Origin: Basidiobolus meristosporus CBS 931.73
Lineage: Eukaryota; Basidiobolomycota; Basidiobolomycetes; Basidiobolales; Basidiobolaceae
NCBI GenBank assembly: GCA_002104905.1
Contig: MCFE01000317.1
Location: 1-64,000 of the forward strand
Length of the DNA: 64,000 nt
Direction of reading: 5' to 3'
Shown: one piece after another, positions 44,954-57,500 of the stretch
How positions within the stretch are numbered: the stretch's first letter is position 1
How the letters are laid out: the number at the start of each line of letters is the position of its first letter
The notes under the pieces: generated by a model
What the model was told of the DNA's origin: nothing
Database searches by the model: none
Seen by the model: only the letters and a program-made list of their open reading frames with translations
Made by a program: the position numbers and the translations under genes

Positions 44954-47900
44954 ATGCGGAAGGATTCGGTTTCCGAAGGCCCATCATTTTCAACGACACC
45001 AAGCATACTGAGCAACCGGATTCCACATAGCGCGGAGACACTTCTATCGAAACGCAACAAGCCTGAAGGTTTATATTATTTGGTGAAATGGCAGAATTGC
45101 CCAACTGAGAAATCGACCTGGGAACATGAATCGCAGTTGCCGCATTATTTCTCTTCCTTGAGCCAAGTTCAAGAAGAGGAGAACCTTTTGAACAAATCTC
45201 CATTCTTGTATACATTCGACAAGATCGAGACTGCTTGTAATCTAACCCTTGAACAAAAAGTCTTTGCCTCTCTTGAAATGCAGATTGGCTTGCTTACAAG
45301 AACCACGCGATATTATCAAGAGCTCTTTGAAAAACTAATTTCCCCCAATGTCTCTACACAGGTCAAAGATAGCGTGTTATTGTTCTGCCTCGATTTATTC
45401 GAACCGAACGATGCTGATGACTCCTTTCTTGGCTTTGAGAGTGCCCCCTCAGCTATTGCTCCATCCTACATCGAAAAGGTGACATCGGAAGATGAGAGTA
45501 CAACGGCCGCAGAATCTGGCAATTCTGAATCAGATTCCCTATTTTCTTCTTCACAGCACGACATCGAAGAAAGATCCTTGTTTGAGACTAGTACTCGTCG
45601 AAAAATTCGAAGACTACATAAAAATTCCAATATTCAACAGGACGATTCGGTGAAAGCATTGAGAGTTCTTGCTCGAAGTAAGACTAAAGGTGGAAAAGTA
45701 AAATTTCAATTGTACTGGAGTAATGGCACAACATCTTGGGTAGGTTAGGAGTGAATTTCATGAACTCGGAGTCTATTCTATCAATTGATGTTGGTATTTA
45801 CGTGTGTGTTGTTGCAGGTACCTATCTCGAAACTTGATCAGTTCATGCATCTGGTTGAAGAATATGAACATTTGGAGTTCAGTAAATACGATATGAGGTC
45901 ACCTAAATCCACCAGAAGAAGGAGAACCTCACAACACAAGCAACGCTCTAATCATCGGCATAGAGCAGACCCAAGTGTAGGCACCTTCAGCGACATTATT
46001 GCTGAATCGGATTGGTCTGAAGTGGAAACAGGAATATTGGATGCTAACTTTAAGCTATATCGTTCAAGCTGTAACTATTATTTGTATATACCATTGAATG
46101 ATATTCGACACTAAAGGCTAATAATTCGAATATAGGTACCAATAATGCTAACCGGCTTACTCGAAGTCCAGAAGACAAAGAACGTTTATCGCACTCTCGC
46201 AAATCACCCTTACCTATAGTAAATCAGTTGTCAGATATGCGACATACCAATCGTACAAAAGCCTCCATAAACTATTCTGATATGGGTTATTCTACTACTG
46301 ACGAGAGTAGCTCGGATCTGGAGCCACCTATTTCCAGTGGACATGTTCAACCACGCAATGTACATAACAAGGAATACATTATTTCTAATACGTCTCTAAA
46401 GACCCCTAATTCTTCGCCTATTGCACCGAAATACCCACAACGTACTTCTCTACCACCTGAGCAAGAGCATGATGATCCTTGTATTTTGCAAGGAAAACCA
46501 AAATCCCAGACATACGAGAAGCCGTTCAAGCGCACTATAAATGCTCAGGGTAGTGCGCTTAAAAGTAGAAATTCCGGCACTACTGATGAAGAATTGCAAA
46601 TATCCTCGAATTCTATAAATCCACACACAGAAAATATGCCAAAAGCCACCTTTTACGCACAGAGCCACGATGCCGATACGAGGAAAGAAAGCACTATGAG
46701 CAACGAACAAGCACCTCCTGAAGCCAAGAGAGGTACAAAGACGTCTATCCAGACTTTGCCTAAACACTTCCAAATACGCCTACCGAGCACAAAAATTTCA
46801 CAGCACAGCTGTTGGAGAGAGGTGATGTGAACGAAGCTGATATCGCTCACATGCAGCATTATGAAAAGGAGGACATAGAGCTTAAACGTTGCTATATATG
46901 TGGAGATAATGGCGCTATTGGTGACATCTCGAATTTTCCGGATATAGATACCGTGCTAGATGATACACTTCTATCGTGTGATAGATGTTCGTTTATTGCC
47001 CACAAAAAATGCATTTGCTCAGCACTTGGAACTATCACACTTGAAAATGGAATTTGCCAGCGAGTGCTGCTGCATAGCGATAGCAGTGATGTGGAATCAG
47101 AATTGGCAAGCACCAGTACGATCACCGTATGGCACTGTGACAACTGTATAAAATGGCCCAACGATATTGAGAGGATATTAACTTATCGTAAAAGCCAGGG
47201 TATCACAGAGTTTCAAGAGAGCCCAAAGAAGAAAACGAAAGCCACCAACAACCTTGGTTCTGAGACGGTTAGAGAGTACTTGGTGAAATTCAAAGGCTTA
47301 TCCTACCATCAACTCGCGTGGGTTCCCTCGAGGTGGCTTCGTCATATTGCCCCTATTCGCTATCGGAATTTTGAGAGGAAAGATATCGAGCCTCAAACGG
47401 TAGCCGACGTTGTTAAAGACCAGTGGTATTATGTAGATGAAATCCTAGACGCCCAATTATGCAAACCTGTAGTTGCTGCCTCTCCACAGGATGTATTAAG
47501 AATATACGCCAAATGGAAAGATCTACCTTACGAAGAGTCTACTTGGGATGATCCGCCAAAACCAGAATCCGTGTTTTACACCGCTTATGTCCAAGCTTTC
47601 AATCGGTACCTAGAATCGATGAAAATGGAAGCGTACACTTCAACGGATGTCAAATCGCTGAGTTTTAAGGAGTTGCATTCCCAGCCGCCATTTATAAATA
47701 ATGGAAAGCTAATGAAACATCAACTTGACGGTTTGAATTGGCTTCTTTATAAATGGAAGAACCGTTGTTCTTGTATCCTAGCTGATGATATGGGCCTGGG
47801 GAAAACAATTCAAATCATATCATTTTTATCTGTACTTTATAATGCTCATGCTGTCCGTAATTTCCTGTTGGTGGTTCCGAACTCTGTAACCTCCAACTGG

Positions 47901-50900
47901 TTGAAAGAGCTTCTGAAATGGGCTCCGAATCTGATCGTTACCCCGTACTATGGAACAAACACGAACCGCGATGTACTGCGTCGACACAAACTGTTCAAAA
48001 ACAATGACGACAGGCCTGCTCAACTTAAGTGCCACGCAGTAGTAACTACCTACGAATCTATGATATCCGATGCAGACATCCTTTCCCGTATAGTACCATG
48101 GGAAGTGCTTGTTGTAGATGAAGGCCATCGACTGAAAAATGAAAGCAGCCGTTTATTCGTTCAACTGAATAAGTTGACTGTCAGACACAAAATATTGTTA
48201 ACTGGAACACCTCTGCAGAACGATATGAATGAGCTTTTTAACCTGATGAGTTTCGTTGATCCGAAGATATTCGCTCAAAAAGAAAAAATGGCAGTTGAAT
48301 ACCAGAAGTTGACTAAGGCGCGAGTCGAGGAATTGCACAGCATGCTAAAGCCATACTTCTTAAGGAGAACTAAAGAAGAAGTACTACAGTCCTTGCCTAA
48401 GAAGATTGAAGTTATCGTCCCAATAGGCATGAGTGCCGTACAGAAGGAGCTGTACAAGGGAATCTTAAGCCAAAACCACGATCTGCTCAAATCTATTCTT
48501 GGTGTTGGGAAAGCCTCAGGCCCAATTCGTAAAACAACTCTTGTGAACACTCTGGTAGAGCTCCGAAAATGCCTCAATCATCCGTACTTGTTGGATGGAG
48601 TTGAAGAAACGGATGAATCTGCTGAGCTTGTTCAAGAAAGACTGGTCGCTGCCTCCGCGAAACTATCTCTTCTCCATCTGCTATTACCACGGCTTAAACA
48701 AGAGGGTCACAGAGTTCTTATATTCTCACAAATGACTCGAATGTTAGATATACTCGAAGACTATTTAACCTACGAAGGTTACAAATACTGTAGGCTTGAC
48801 GGTGGTACTCCAAACGACTTGAGACAACAGCTTGTAGATGCTTACAATGAGCCTAATTCCGACCTTTTCATATTTCTACTTTCCACTCGAGCTGGTGGAG
48901 TTGGATTAAATCTGGCTACTGCTGATACCGTTATTATTTATGACCCCGATTTCAATCCGCACGCCGATCTACAAGCTCTGAGTCGAGCGCATCGTATCGG
49001 ACAGGAGAAGCGAGTGCTTGTTCTTAAACTTGTAACACGAAACTCTGCTGAGGAGCGCATTCTACAAGTCGGAAAGAAGAAATTGGTCATGGATCACCTG
49101 GTAATTGAGCGAATGGATAATAAAGATATGAAAAACTCGGAGGTCGACAGCATCCTAAGGTTTGGTGCAAAGGCTCTTTTTGCCGAGGATGTTGAGCCTG
49201 CCCAGACTACCATCAAGTACGACGAGAGCGCTATCACATCACTTCTGTCAAGAGTCGCAGAAGGTCCCGAAGCTGATCAAATCAGCATGGAGTCCGGTTC
49301 AAATGGATTCGGGTTTGCAAAAATCTGGTCCGGAGACGCCGCCGTTTTACAAGAAAATGACGAAGACTACTGGATACGAATCCTCCACAATAGGCTAGCC
49401 AAAACTGAGAAAAAGGAAGCCCCTCAATATGGCCGCGGCTCAAGGAAAAGAGTAAAGGTATGTACTTGTTCGGTCATTAACTGACGTTGCGATCTAAGAA
49501 TTTGAACTATGTAGACAACTCGGGTACCTGATATGGCCATCGATACAGGTGAAGACTCTTCTTCGTATATGGACGACGATGAGGAATCGAATACCTTGGA
49601 TACTGAATATCCTGGAATAGCGGACAAATCCAAGCTTCAAAGTAAGCAAAGAATGAAACCAAAAAGTGCAAGAAAAGTATTTAGCCCAGTATCAAAGCCG
49701 CCTTCTCTGGCACCAATATCAAGTGTTGGAGCGCAATCTGCTCGTACTGTAGTAGAAACTGCTTTGCTGAAAACCGACACAAATTTACAAACGTCGAGGC
49801 CTGAAGTTGGAATCATCGATCCTCGATCCAGGCCAAATTCACAACTGCCTGGAACAAATATACCTCTCGACACACCTATCCGTTCCAATGCGGTTAGAAC
49901 GCCTTCAACTTTCAACGCGATGACCCCTCGATATCTATCGTTCAATCCAACTCCTGCAAACCAGCCATTACTTAGTCGTGAAGAGATATTCCTGCATTTG
50001 ACTTCGATTGGGGCTTACGATCCTTACACTAAACAATCTCTTGTAACCCCTTTCGTAATGCCCAACGGTGAGATCAAATATTTTGCACATGGTGCTGGCT
50101 ATATGAACATGCAGCAAATGTTGATGTATGTTCGCCAAGTCAAGAATCGACTTCTTGGCCATGCTCGCACACCTCTCCCAAGTATTCAATCTCATGCGAT
50201 ATCCAATAGTGTTGGAAATGTCAGCGTGAACCATAACGTGTACAACAGGGGTAATTCCCAACCAGCCACATATTCACGCACTGGTGCAGACTCATACCGT
50301 GGCGTAAATTCAACCACAAACCAGGCCTTGGACTTTCGCTTGAACTCGGCCTCACATACGAATCTACCGTCTACCTCCAATATGCCTCTAGCTCTAAGCA
50401 GCCACCGAAGTCAACATGTTGACTCGCAAACCTATCGAGGTTCAACTTCAAACTCGGGCTATCCTTCTGTGGCTACCCCTACACAGCGAATCACAGGAAA
50501 ACAGACTGTCTGTATGCTATGCTTTCTCCCTAACCATACGGATACAACGTGTCCATATCGTCAAGATCTTGCTTGGCTTACTCGCCAATTCTCCGTAATC
50601 ATAAATATCAAGCCAGCTGAGCTCCCTCGGAAGACCCTGGTTCTGAATCTTCTGAAGTATTATATATCCTTGGAAAGGCAGAAACAACTTCAAGGAACGA
50701 ATCAGTCTGAATTGTCAGTTTGTGGATCAGCCAACCAATGTGGGCAAGCACAATCGTCCAGACGCAGCACAGTCTCTGTAGGTTATCTCGATCAAAGCGC
50801 CAAGACATCGACACAAGCTCCCCCACGACTTCATTCGAATACTGTCGTGTTAGATGATGATAGTCAACCCATAGGAATATATGCTCAGCTGGAATGCAAA

Positions 50901-51416
50901 ATAACGAGCCCCTCGAATGAAGAGACAGTCGATCATCCAGTGTCTACCGCCACAACTTCGAGTCAACCGGACATCAAAAATAGACGAGGATCAGGTGTAG
51001 CGGCAAAAGTTCAACCACAAACCACCTCTTCTGAACCGAATCTCGGTCCAAGAGATGCATCACAACCGCTTGTAGCGTTAGATGATAAGATTGATTCGAA
51101 CTCCGAGTCACAACCGACTATCGTATGTGAACAGCAAAAGTATCCAGAGTACGTCGACACTGCATCTACTTCAGAACATCAGGCCAATCCACCCACCCTT
51201 CCAGATAAACGAATAGAGCCACCCTTGTCACCAAGCAACTCATCGGTATCTATACCTTCATCACATCGTTCGCTCTCACCTGATAGCAATCTTGGTGTCA
51301 ATCCTCCACTGAAAAGGTCACTACAATCCGGAGTCTGTAAGTCACCGAAAAAAAGAGGAATCATCATTCCGATCCCGACCAACCGACCCCGAAAAGGGAC
51401 TCCCTTCAATCTATAA
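44954..51416 (+). CDS. CHD/Mit1-type chromatin remodelling ATPase
   Basis: Five exons (44954-45739, 45818-46070, 46136-46732, 46804-49457, 49515-51416) give 2063 residues. Domains in order: an N-terminal chromodomain-like segment (GLYYLVKWQNCPTEKSTWEH, ~40-60); a disordered region; a PHD-like Cys cluster (~575-665, CYICGDNG, CDRCSFIAHKKCI, CDNC); two further chromodomain repeats (YLVKFKGLSYHQLAWVPSRW, ~700; YAKWKDLPYEESTWDDP, ~780); a SNF2 ATPase with LADDMGLGKT (~871), VVDEGHRLKN (~983) and LTGTPLQND; the helicase C lobe with RAGGVGLNLATADTVI and LSRAHRIGQ (~1240-1280). The C-terminal 700 residues are disordered except for a CX2CX4HX4C zinc knuckle near 1762. The layout is closest to fission yeast Mit1 (SHREC complex) or CHD3/4. 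It slides nucleosomes, probably for silencing; complex membership is inferred. Confidence 0.92.
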
Positions 51417-51628
51417 TCAAGTGTAGAAATCCCAGCTTCTTGCTTTGCAAAACCTTGGAAGCCACGTTCACTGGGTAAAACTACGCCAAGCAAATCTCAA
51501 ATTATCCTAATTTTATTGACACTGTATAGTATATTATAATATTGATAGATCTCTACTGGACGTTACATTGTTACTTTTCTAAAATAAACCTGACGTTAAT
51601 GGCTCCAAAAGCGAAATCCTCTGTAAGG

Positions 51629-53353
51629 CTAGTCTTTGTTTGGCTTTGCGTCCATGGAGACCCTAGAGAGTCTACGGGTACGCATTTTGCCTGTTCTGTC
51701 TTCGAATGCATGCAGCTCGTGTCTGGCCTCCGCGGTTTCGGAGTCTGATAGCTTTTCTTTTATCTCATCTTCGGAAGTCAACTCCTCCAGCTTGATATTG
51801 TTACCAAGATTAGAGTTTACAGTCATGGTGGAAGACCCCGAAGCTGCCCCGGGAGTCATGATGACGGCTGGCTCGTCAAGTACATCGAGGTGGCTCTTTT
51901 CGAAGAGCTTGGGTAAGACAAATTGCTTGACTGGTACCAGTAACAATATGAAGACTGGGAACGAGATGGCGGCAGGGGATTCGGTGATGTAAAAGATCAA
52001 GGCGAGCAGTAACACTTGAACGATGGTAAACTTGGCCACAACCTTGTAGGGAACACTCACTGTCGCCCACAGCGGAGGGGTTAGCTTCTTATCAGTAAAT
52101 ATCAGCTTGACTCGGTTGGCAAGAGTATTGTCAACAAAGGACTCTAGGCCCATATACAGGAAAAGCCCAGCAAGAACAGCACGTGGGATCAACCCAAGAA
52201 CATGCAATATGGGCGGAAGAAGAGTGAGGCCAATTAAGAGGGATTGGAAGAGACCAGACACGCGCTGCTCACAGACGTGGTCCACAAACTCAATTCCTTT
52301 GTCTTCGCTGCGCTTAATTTTGGATAGGGAGCGAACGTGAAGAGGCGCCTGTGGAATCAACCCATTTGGAGCTGGGATGCCAAGTATTCCAGAGATTAGG
52401 GTGCATATACCCAACATGAGAAAGTCGAAGTGGAACGCTGGCCCTTTGCGAAGGTGGAACTCCGGTCTTTGGGATAGAAGAGAGGATACATTGTGATCGA
52501 AGAAGAAGAGAACGGTCAACACGATGGCGGGAAGGATGGACGCAAATACCGCCCACAATGGAAGCTCCCAGAAAGGCACCAACCAAGGTCGACCAGTCGT
52601 TGTCTGGAATGTATCTGGAACAGGAAGACGTGCGATCTCCAAGTTGGTGAGCTTTGGAAGATACGGAAGGGCGGTGAAAAGAACAATGGCAAAAGCGGCG
52701 GCGTAGTCGGCAATGATCCCCCGAATACCTTTCTTGAACAACGTCCACTTTCTGGCGCTTGCCAGATTGGTGGCAACGTAGAAAGTCCCAAGAGCCAACA
52801 ACAGAGATAACAGGGCCTGGGCCATGGGACCGCCAGTGAAGTAGCTGACAATTTCCTGGACGGCTTTGACCACATAAATAACTGCTATCAAACAGCCGAA
52901 TATCTCGCAGCTAAACTTGGTAATGTACTTCAGGAAGTTGCAACTATTGCAAATAGCCAGAATGACATGAAACAAGGTGGCCCAAATGCTTGCCCAGGCC
53001 ATAAATGGTAGAAACGCCACGTCCAACTGCTTACAGATATCAAAAACGGTCGCAGAGAAAATGGACACCGGGCCGGTAACGCCCATTATCACCAGCGGTT
53101 GTCCGGCAAAGATTGCAAATATTACGCCGCCCATGGCAGTTGAAAGAATTACCTCCACCACGCCATAGTTATTTTCTGTACTTTTGGATAGATCTGCTGC
53201 GAAGGTGATTGAAGGCAAAATGCTACAGAAGAACATAAATATTATTGACGCCAGAACCTTCGTCTGTAGGCCCTCTCTCCAGTCCGACCAATACAAGGGA
53301 AGCCTTCTCTTCAAATCACCCCGAATCCCCTCAAACAGATTGATTTTGTACAT
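51629..53353 (-). CDS. BOR1: SLC4-family borate/bicarbonate transporter (Bor1-like)
   Basis: A single exon of 574 residues, with about 12-14 membrane segments. The HCO3-cotransporter fold is clear: GIRGDLKRRLPLYWSDWREG at the start, STAMGGVIFAIFAGQPLVIM, GVTGPVSIFSATVFDICKQL, the IPAPNGLIPQAPLHVRSLSK loop, GIEFVDHVCEQRVSGLFQSL and RAVLAGLFLYMGLESF. These are shared by plant and yeast Bor1 and animal band 3 proteins. There is no large cytosolic N-terminal domain, as usual in fungi and plants. It likely exports borate or exchanges bicarbonate at the plasma membrane. The C-tail (~70 residues) is acidic and Ser-rich. It is convergent with the Mit1-like gene, with 212 bases between the stop codons. 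No intron is needed despite intron-rich neighbours. Confidence 0.94.
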   Translation of the reverse strand: MYKINLFEGIRGDLKRRLPLYWSDWREGLQTKVLASIIFMFFCSILPSITFAADLSKSTENNYGVVEVILSTAMGGVIFAIFAGQPLVIMGVTGPVSIFSATVFDICKQLDVAFLPFMAWASIWATLFHVILAICNSCNFLKYITKFSCEIFGCLIAVIYVVKAVQEIVSYFTGGPMAQALLSLLLALGTFYVATNLASARKWTLFKKGIRGIIADYAAAFAIVLFTALPYLPKLTNLEIARLPVPDTFQTTTGRPWLVPFWELPLWAVFASILPAIVLTVLFFFDHNVSSLLSQRPEFHLRKGPAFHFDFLMLGICTLISGILGIPAPNGLIPQAPLHVRSLSKIKRSEDKGIEFVDHVCEQRVSGLFQSLLIGLTLLPPILHVLGLIPRAVLAGLFLYMGLESFVDNTLANRVKLIFTDKKLTPPLWATVSVPYKVVAKFTIVQVLLLALIFYITESPAAISFPVFILLLVPVKQFVLPKLFEKSHLDVLDEPAVIMTPGAASGSSTMTVNSNLGNNIKLEELTSEDEIKEKLSDSETAEARHELHAFEDRTGKMRTRRLSRVSMDAKPNKD

Positions 53354-53626
53354 TTCTTGTGAAGGGTAGAGTTGCGGTTCAATATACTATCAAGGCCTCT
53401 GTTGTAGAAGCGGCTAAGGCCCAGTGGGCTATCTCAGCCATTGGTTTTATGATCATCATACAACTCTAAACCAATTCAGCAAAAGGGATATTCCAAAACG
53501 AGAATATTTTGAAGGATTTTATTATGACTATTTGGTATATCAATACCAAATTGGAATGGAAAAAAACCGAAATTGCCAGCGGCAAAGCCGATCGATTGCT
53601 GATGGGGAGATGAGTGGAGCAGGCAT

Positions 53627-54123
53627 CTAAACACCATATCGGGATTCATAGCATTTCTTCGAGTAATAGCCAGCACCCAAAACACCAATAGTCCCTAGTG
53701 CCAATGGAAGAGGCTTGCGTGTGCGGATGCCACGAGGAAGCATGGCACCTGTAAGGAGGACAGAGGTTGCTAAGAGCATAAAGTGTTGAGAAAGGAATAC
53801 TCGAGAGAGGTGAAGATTTCCCATGTACCTGCAGCAAGCTCCTCGCCATATTCACGATTCTCTTTGAGTAAATATCTGAGCAAATTATGTCAGCATGTAA
53901 GCCATCCCGATCAAGGTAAAAACGCTATTACGTGGATACACCGAAGAGAGTGCCGAAGGTTAAACCGGCAATTAAGGAAGGCTTCGAGCGTCCTTTAAAA
54001 TAACCAACGATTCCACCGATGGCACCTAGGAAACACCAAATAGTAAGAAAATGCTTTCCACGAGTACACAGAAGAGAGAGCACTACAGAGTCCGGCAAGA
54101 GTAGCAGTAGTATGGTGAGACAT
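53627..54123 (-). CDS. TMEM14 family membrane protein
   Basis: Four exons (54123-54087, 54025-53932, 53875-53829, 53769-53627) give 106 residues, the usual TMEM14 size. Family features: GGIVGYFKGRSKPSLIAGLT in the first hairpin, FGTLFGVSTYLLKENREYG, a second helix ATSVLLTGAMLPRG and RTRKPLPLALGTIGVLGAGY near the end, as in animal TMEM14 and yeast YJR085C. Proteins of this group are small helical proteins of the mitochondrial inner membrane or ER; TMEM14C is needed for haem synthesis in animals. The first donor is ambiguous (GTAGTG at 54086 or GTGCTC three bases further into the exon), which changes one residue only. All other junctions are clear. It is divergent from MMS19. Confidence 0.87.
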
Positions 54124-54584
54124 GGTTCGATGGATGTGGGGAAAGCATTTGGCATGTATATATACACCTTGCCTATAGACAACCGAGGGGAGATGAGGAT
54201 ATTTTTTGCTAGGAATATTATCAAGTACTACCTAGCATCGCTATTTAGAGCGTTCCGCAATATCGTCGGCAAGGGTAGTTACGGGTGGGTAATTAGTGGG
54301 CATTTCGTTAGGCTCACTGTAGCTCATTGGTTTCCTAATGGTGGAAGCGGAACCCATATATATTCTTTGGTAGTCCCATTGATGTCAAAACGTGATTGAT
54401 TAGTCATCTTGGTTGCCTTTTTTTTGTGAGGAAGATTGGAAATTGATTAAACTAACTCTTGATTATTCATAACGAGGGTAAAAGTTTTAGAATGAGCTTC
54501 TGCGATTTCTCTGCTGGAAACCACAACACTATATTAATCTTTATTTAAGCTTGGTTCGTGACCTTTCTGCTTCGCGTAGTCGTA
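54124..54584. other. Intergenic, divergent promoter
   Basis: 461 bases between the TMEM14 (minus) and MMS19 (plus) genes; a TATATATACA run lies at about 54157. No other feature recognised. Confidence 0.45.
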
Positions 54585-57500
54585 ATGGAAGGGAGACTAG
54601 TAAGAAACTACATAGTGAATCTTGGGGAGACCTCAGGAGAGGCTTCTTCTGTTCTGAAGGAGATCATCGAAGGTGCAATATTCCTGTGAATGGTTCTGCC
54701 TAGAGCTATGATGTCTAAACCATATTAATACACAGGCATCGATCTCGGCCAAACGACACTGTTAAATCTTGTCCAGGCCTTAGAGGAATTTTTGACCAAC
54801 GATGACAACTCTTTAAGAGCTAAAGGTGTGTATGCAGCCCGGAACTTTCCTCGATGCGCCGCCTAATTTGATTTCAACCGTGCAACCCAGGAACAAACCT
54901 TCTCTCCACTGTTTTGGCCGCTTGCTCGAAGGAACAAGTAAACAGTAAAGCTGGTACTTAGGAATGTCAAAACACCTTATCGACGTTCACTCCTAATAGA
55001 AACCCTCTAGTCTCGGTTTTGCTAGGCTTCTATAGCGATAGATTGACCGATGCCAGTTGTCTTCACGAGCTGCTTAAAGGCTTGTTGGCATTGCAAAGGT
55101 TTAAGTGGTTTGGTTCCAGTGCCTCCGTCAAAAGCGCTGAAAGGTATGCGGTCTCTGTTTCTAGGTGGCATCGCAACAATAGTTTGACACAGTTGATAGC
55201 ATCTTTGCTTCAGTCGACATGAATACTTTAACCCAAGCAACACGCCACGTCGTTTTCCAAATTCTTTACGGATTGCTGGAGAATCATATCACTAGTACTG
55301 TATAGATGCGTCCATATCTTGAACCGCAAAAGGTCGAAAACTTACGGCGCTTGATATAGGCATCAAAACTATGAAGGAGCAGTTTGTCACTGGGTACTTG
55401 AATATTATGGACGGAGAAAAAGATCCACGGAACCTGATATTGGCATTCAAATCAGTCAAAATAATTATTGACAACTTCGATATCACCAACCAGGTCGAGG
55501 TGGGGGATCGGTGTTGCGTCAATCGCGGATGCTCTAGTGTAGCTAACATCATCCCATTATGTAGAGTCTCTTTGAAGTCACCTTCTGTTACTTCCCAATC
55601 ACCTTCAAGCCACCTCCAGGTGACCCATACGGCATCACTGCAAGCGATTTGAAGTTAGCTTTGAGGTTAGCATCTCGGTCGACAGTTCTGTCGATATGTA
55701 ACACCCACTAATGACCCTGTTTAGACAATGTTTGGCTGCAACACCTCTTTTCGCCAAACACAGTATGCCCCTTTTGTTGGATAAGTTGATGTCCACCTCT
55801 GGAAATGCTCAGGTTGGGAACATGTGCAACATAAAGTTTAACGACCATGGTATTCATGCTGGCGTTTGTAGTTGGATTCTCTGGAAACGCTCGCTCAGTG
55901 TATTCCTGTTTATGGTGCGGAAAGCATAGAATCTCATGTGTTGGAGCTGCGTGCGGCTTTGGAGGACGAGGTAAGGGCTCTCTTGATCCGGTGCCATTTG
56001 GACGAAAGTCTCAATGAGACTGTCTTTTTTAGCTTCTTGAGCTCCCACCTGTAGAGATGGAGAATATCGTTATGAGCGTGATCATCGTACTTGTCAGAAC
56101 TCTGGCCAACAGCGAGCAGACTGATAAGCAGGTCTTGATGGAGTTCATCAATCAGAACATCCAGGATTCGATGGATGCGTTTAATGAGGCCGTCGTTCCT
56201 AAACCCAGAGCGGTTGGAAAACTTCTTAGAGCAACCGCAAGTGGTTCCAGTCAGTATTCTGCTTGCCATTTGCGCACTGCCCAATTGGACTAATCTTTTT
56301 ATTCGCACCATGATAGCCCTGTCGAACCGCAAGGTCGTTGAAAGTATCGTGCCCTTTTTGACCGACTTGTACGGTCGCATAGAATTCACTGCCAAAAAGA
56401 ACATCATTCTCGAAACCTTGCTGGATCTGATCGAAGCCAACAGAGAGCTCTACAGCATTGGTGACTCTCAGTCCAATCCTGCCGGCGAATCTACCCCGTT
56501 GATTGCTTTCAAGGATAAGCTTTTTGAGATATATTCAAGTGCGCTCAAGTCATCGAACGAACATAACGAATTAAGGTCCGTTGGTCTACGTGGGCTTTGT
56601 GCTATGGTTCTAGTGGACCAGCTTCTTTCTGATAATGAGGCTGGAGTTGCTGTTCAGCACATTGACTCTGCCCTCTTCGACGAGATTAGTCAATCTATTA
56701 GCCAAGAGGCACTCGATTCTCTAAATTCTATTGCCCCGTTGCGCCCTTATGTTATTCGCAACATCACTTTGCACGATGTACTATCGGTATTGCCAGATAC
56801 CAACGTGGAGGTTTCTTTGGGACAAAGAAAGAAAATTGAAAAAAGTCTCAAGTATATCGAAAGCATTTGCATCGAGCCTGTGCTGTTCGAGGCTGCTACA
56901 TCCAGCCTATTGCAATACTTTGAGAAATACACCGCCGAAGCTAGGAGCGATGGCACACTCCCGTTCTTAGTCCTCTCCACCATTCGTGCAATTCTGAAGA
57001 CCAAATACTCCAAGGGGCATTCGGATATATCCTTGGTTCTGAACTCCTTGGTTACTCACCTGTATTCCATTGCTATTTCGAATGCGATCGAGAATCACCA
57101 AAGTCTTCTGGCCGACACGAACATCTTGACGGAGATCGCCAAGATCTCCAACCTCGTCTTCCGTAGCTTGGACGCACAGGAGCAAACTTTGTTCATCGAG
57201 AAAGTTTTCGAAGTGTTTTACAAAGGAAACACCAATTCCGTTGTTTTCAACATTGCTACACTGGGCGCCACCGAATTTTACCCTCTCAAGCCCTCTTCTT
57301 CCCTTGCTCAGACCAACCTCTCAATTCTTTTCACATCGATTCTCTGTTGCTTACGAAAGGAGGTAAGACGTAACACACTACTGGTTGACGGCAAGCGTTT
57401 AATACGGGAATCCCTCTGATTAGGTTGCAATCCCTGTTGCAGATGTATCCGGATTCCTCTCAGAATTGCTGGAGTCTGCAATGAGCAGTGATAATCTGTT

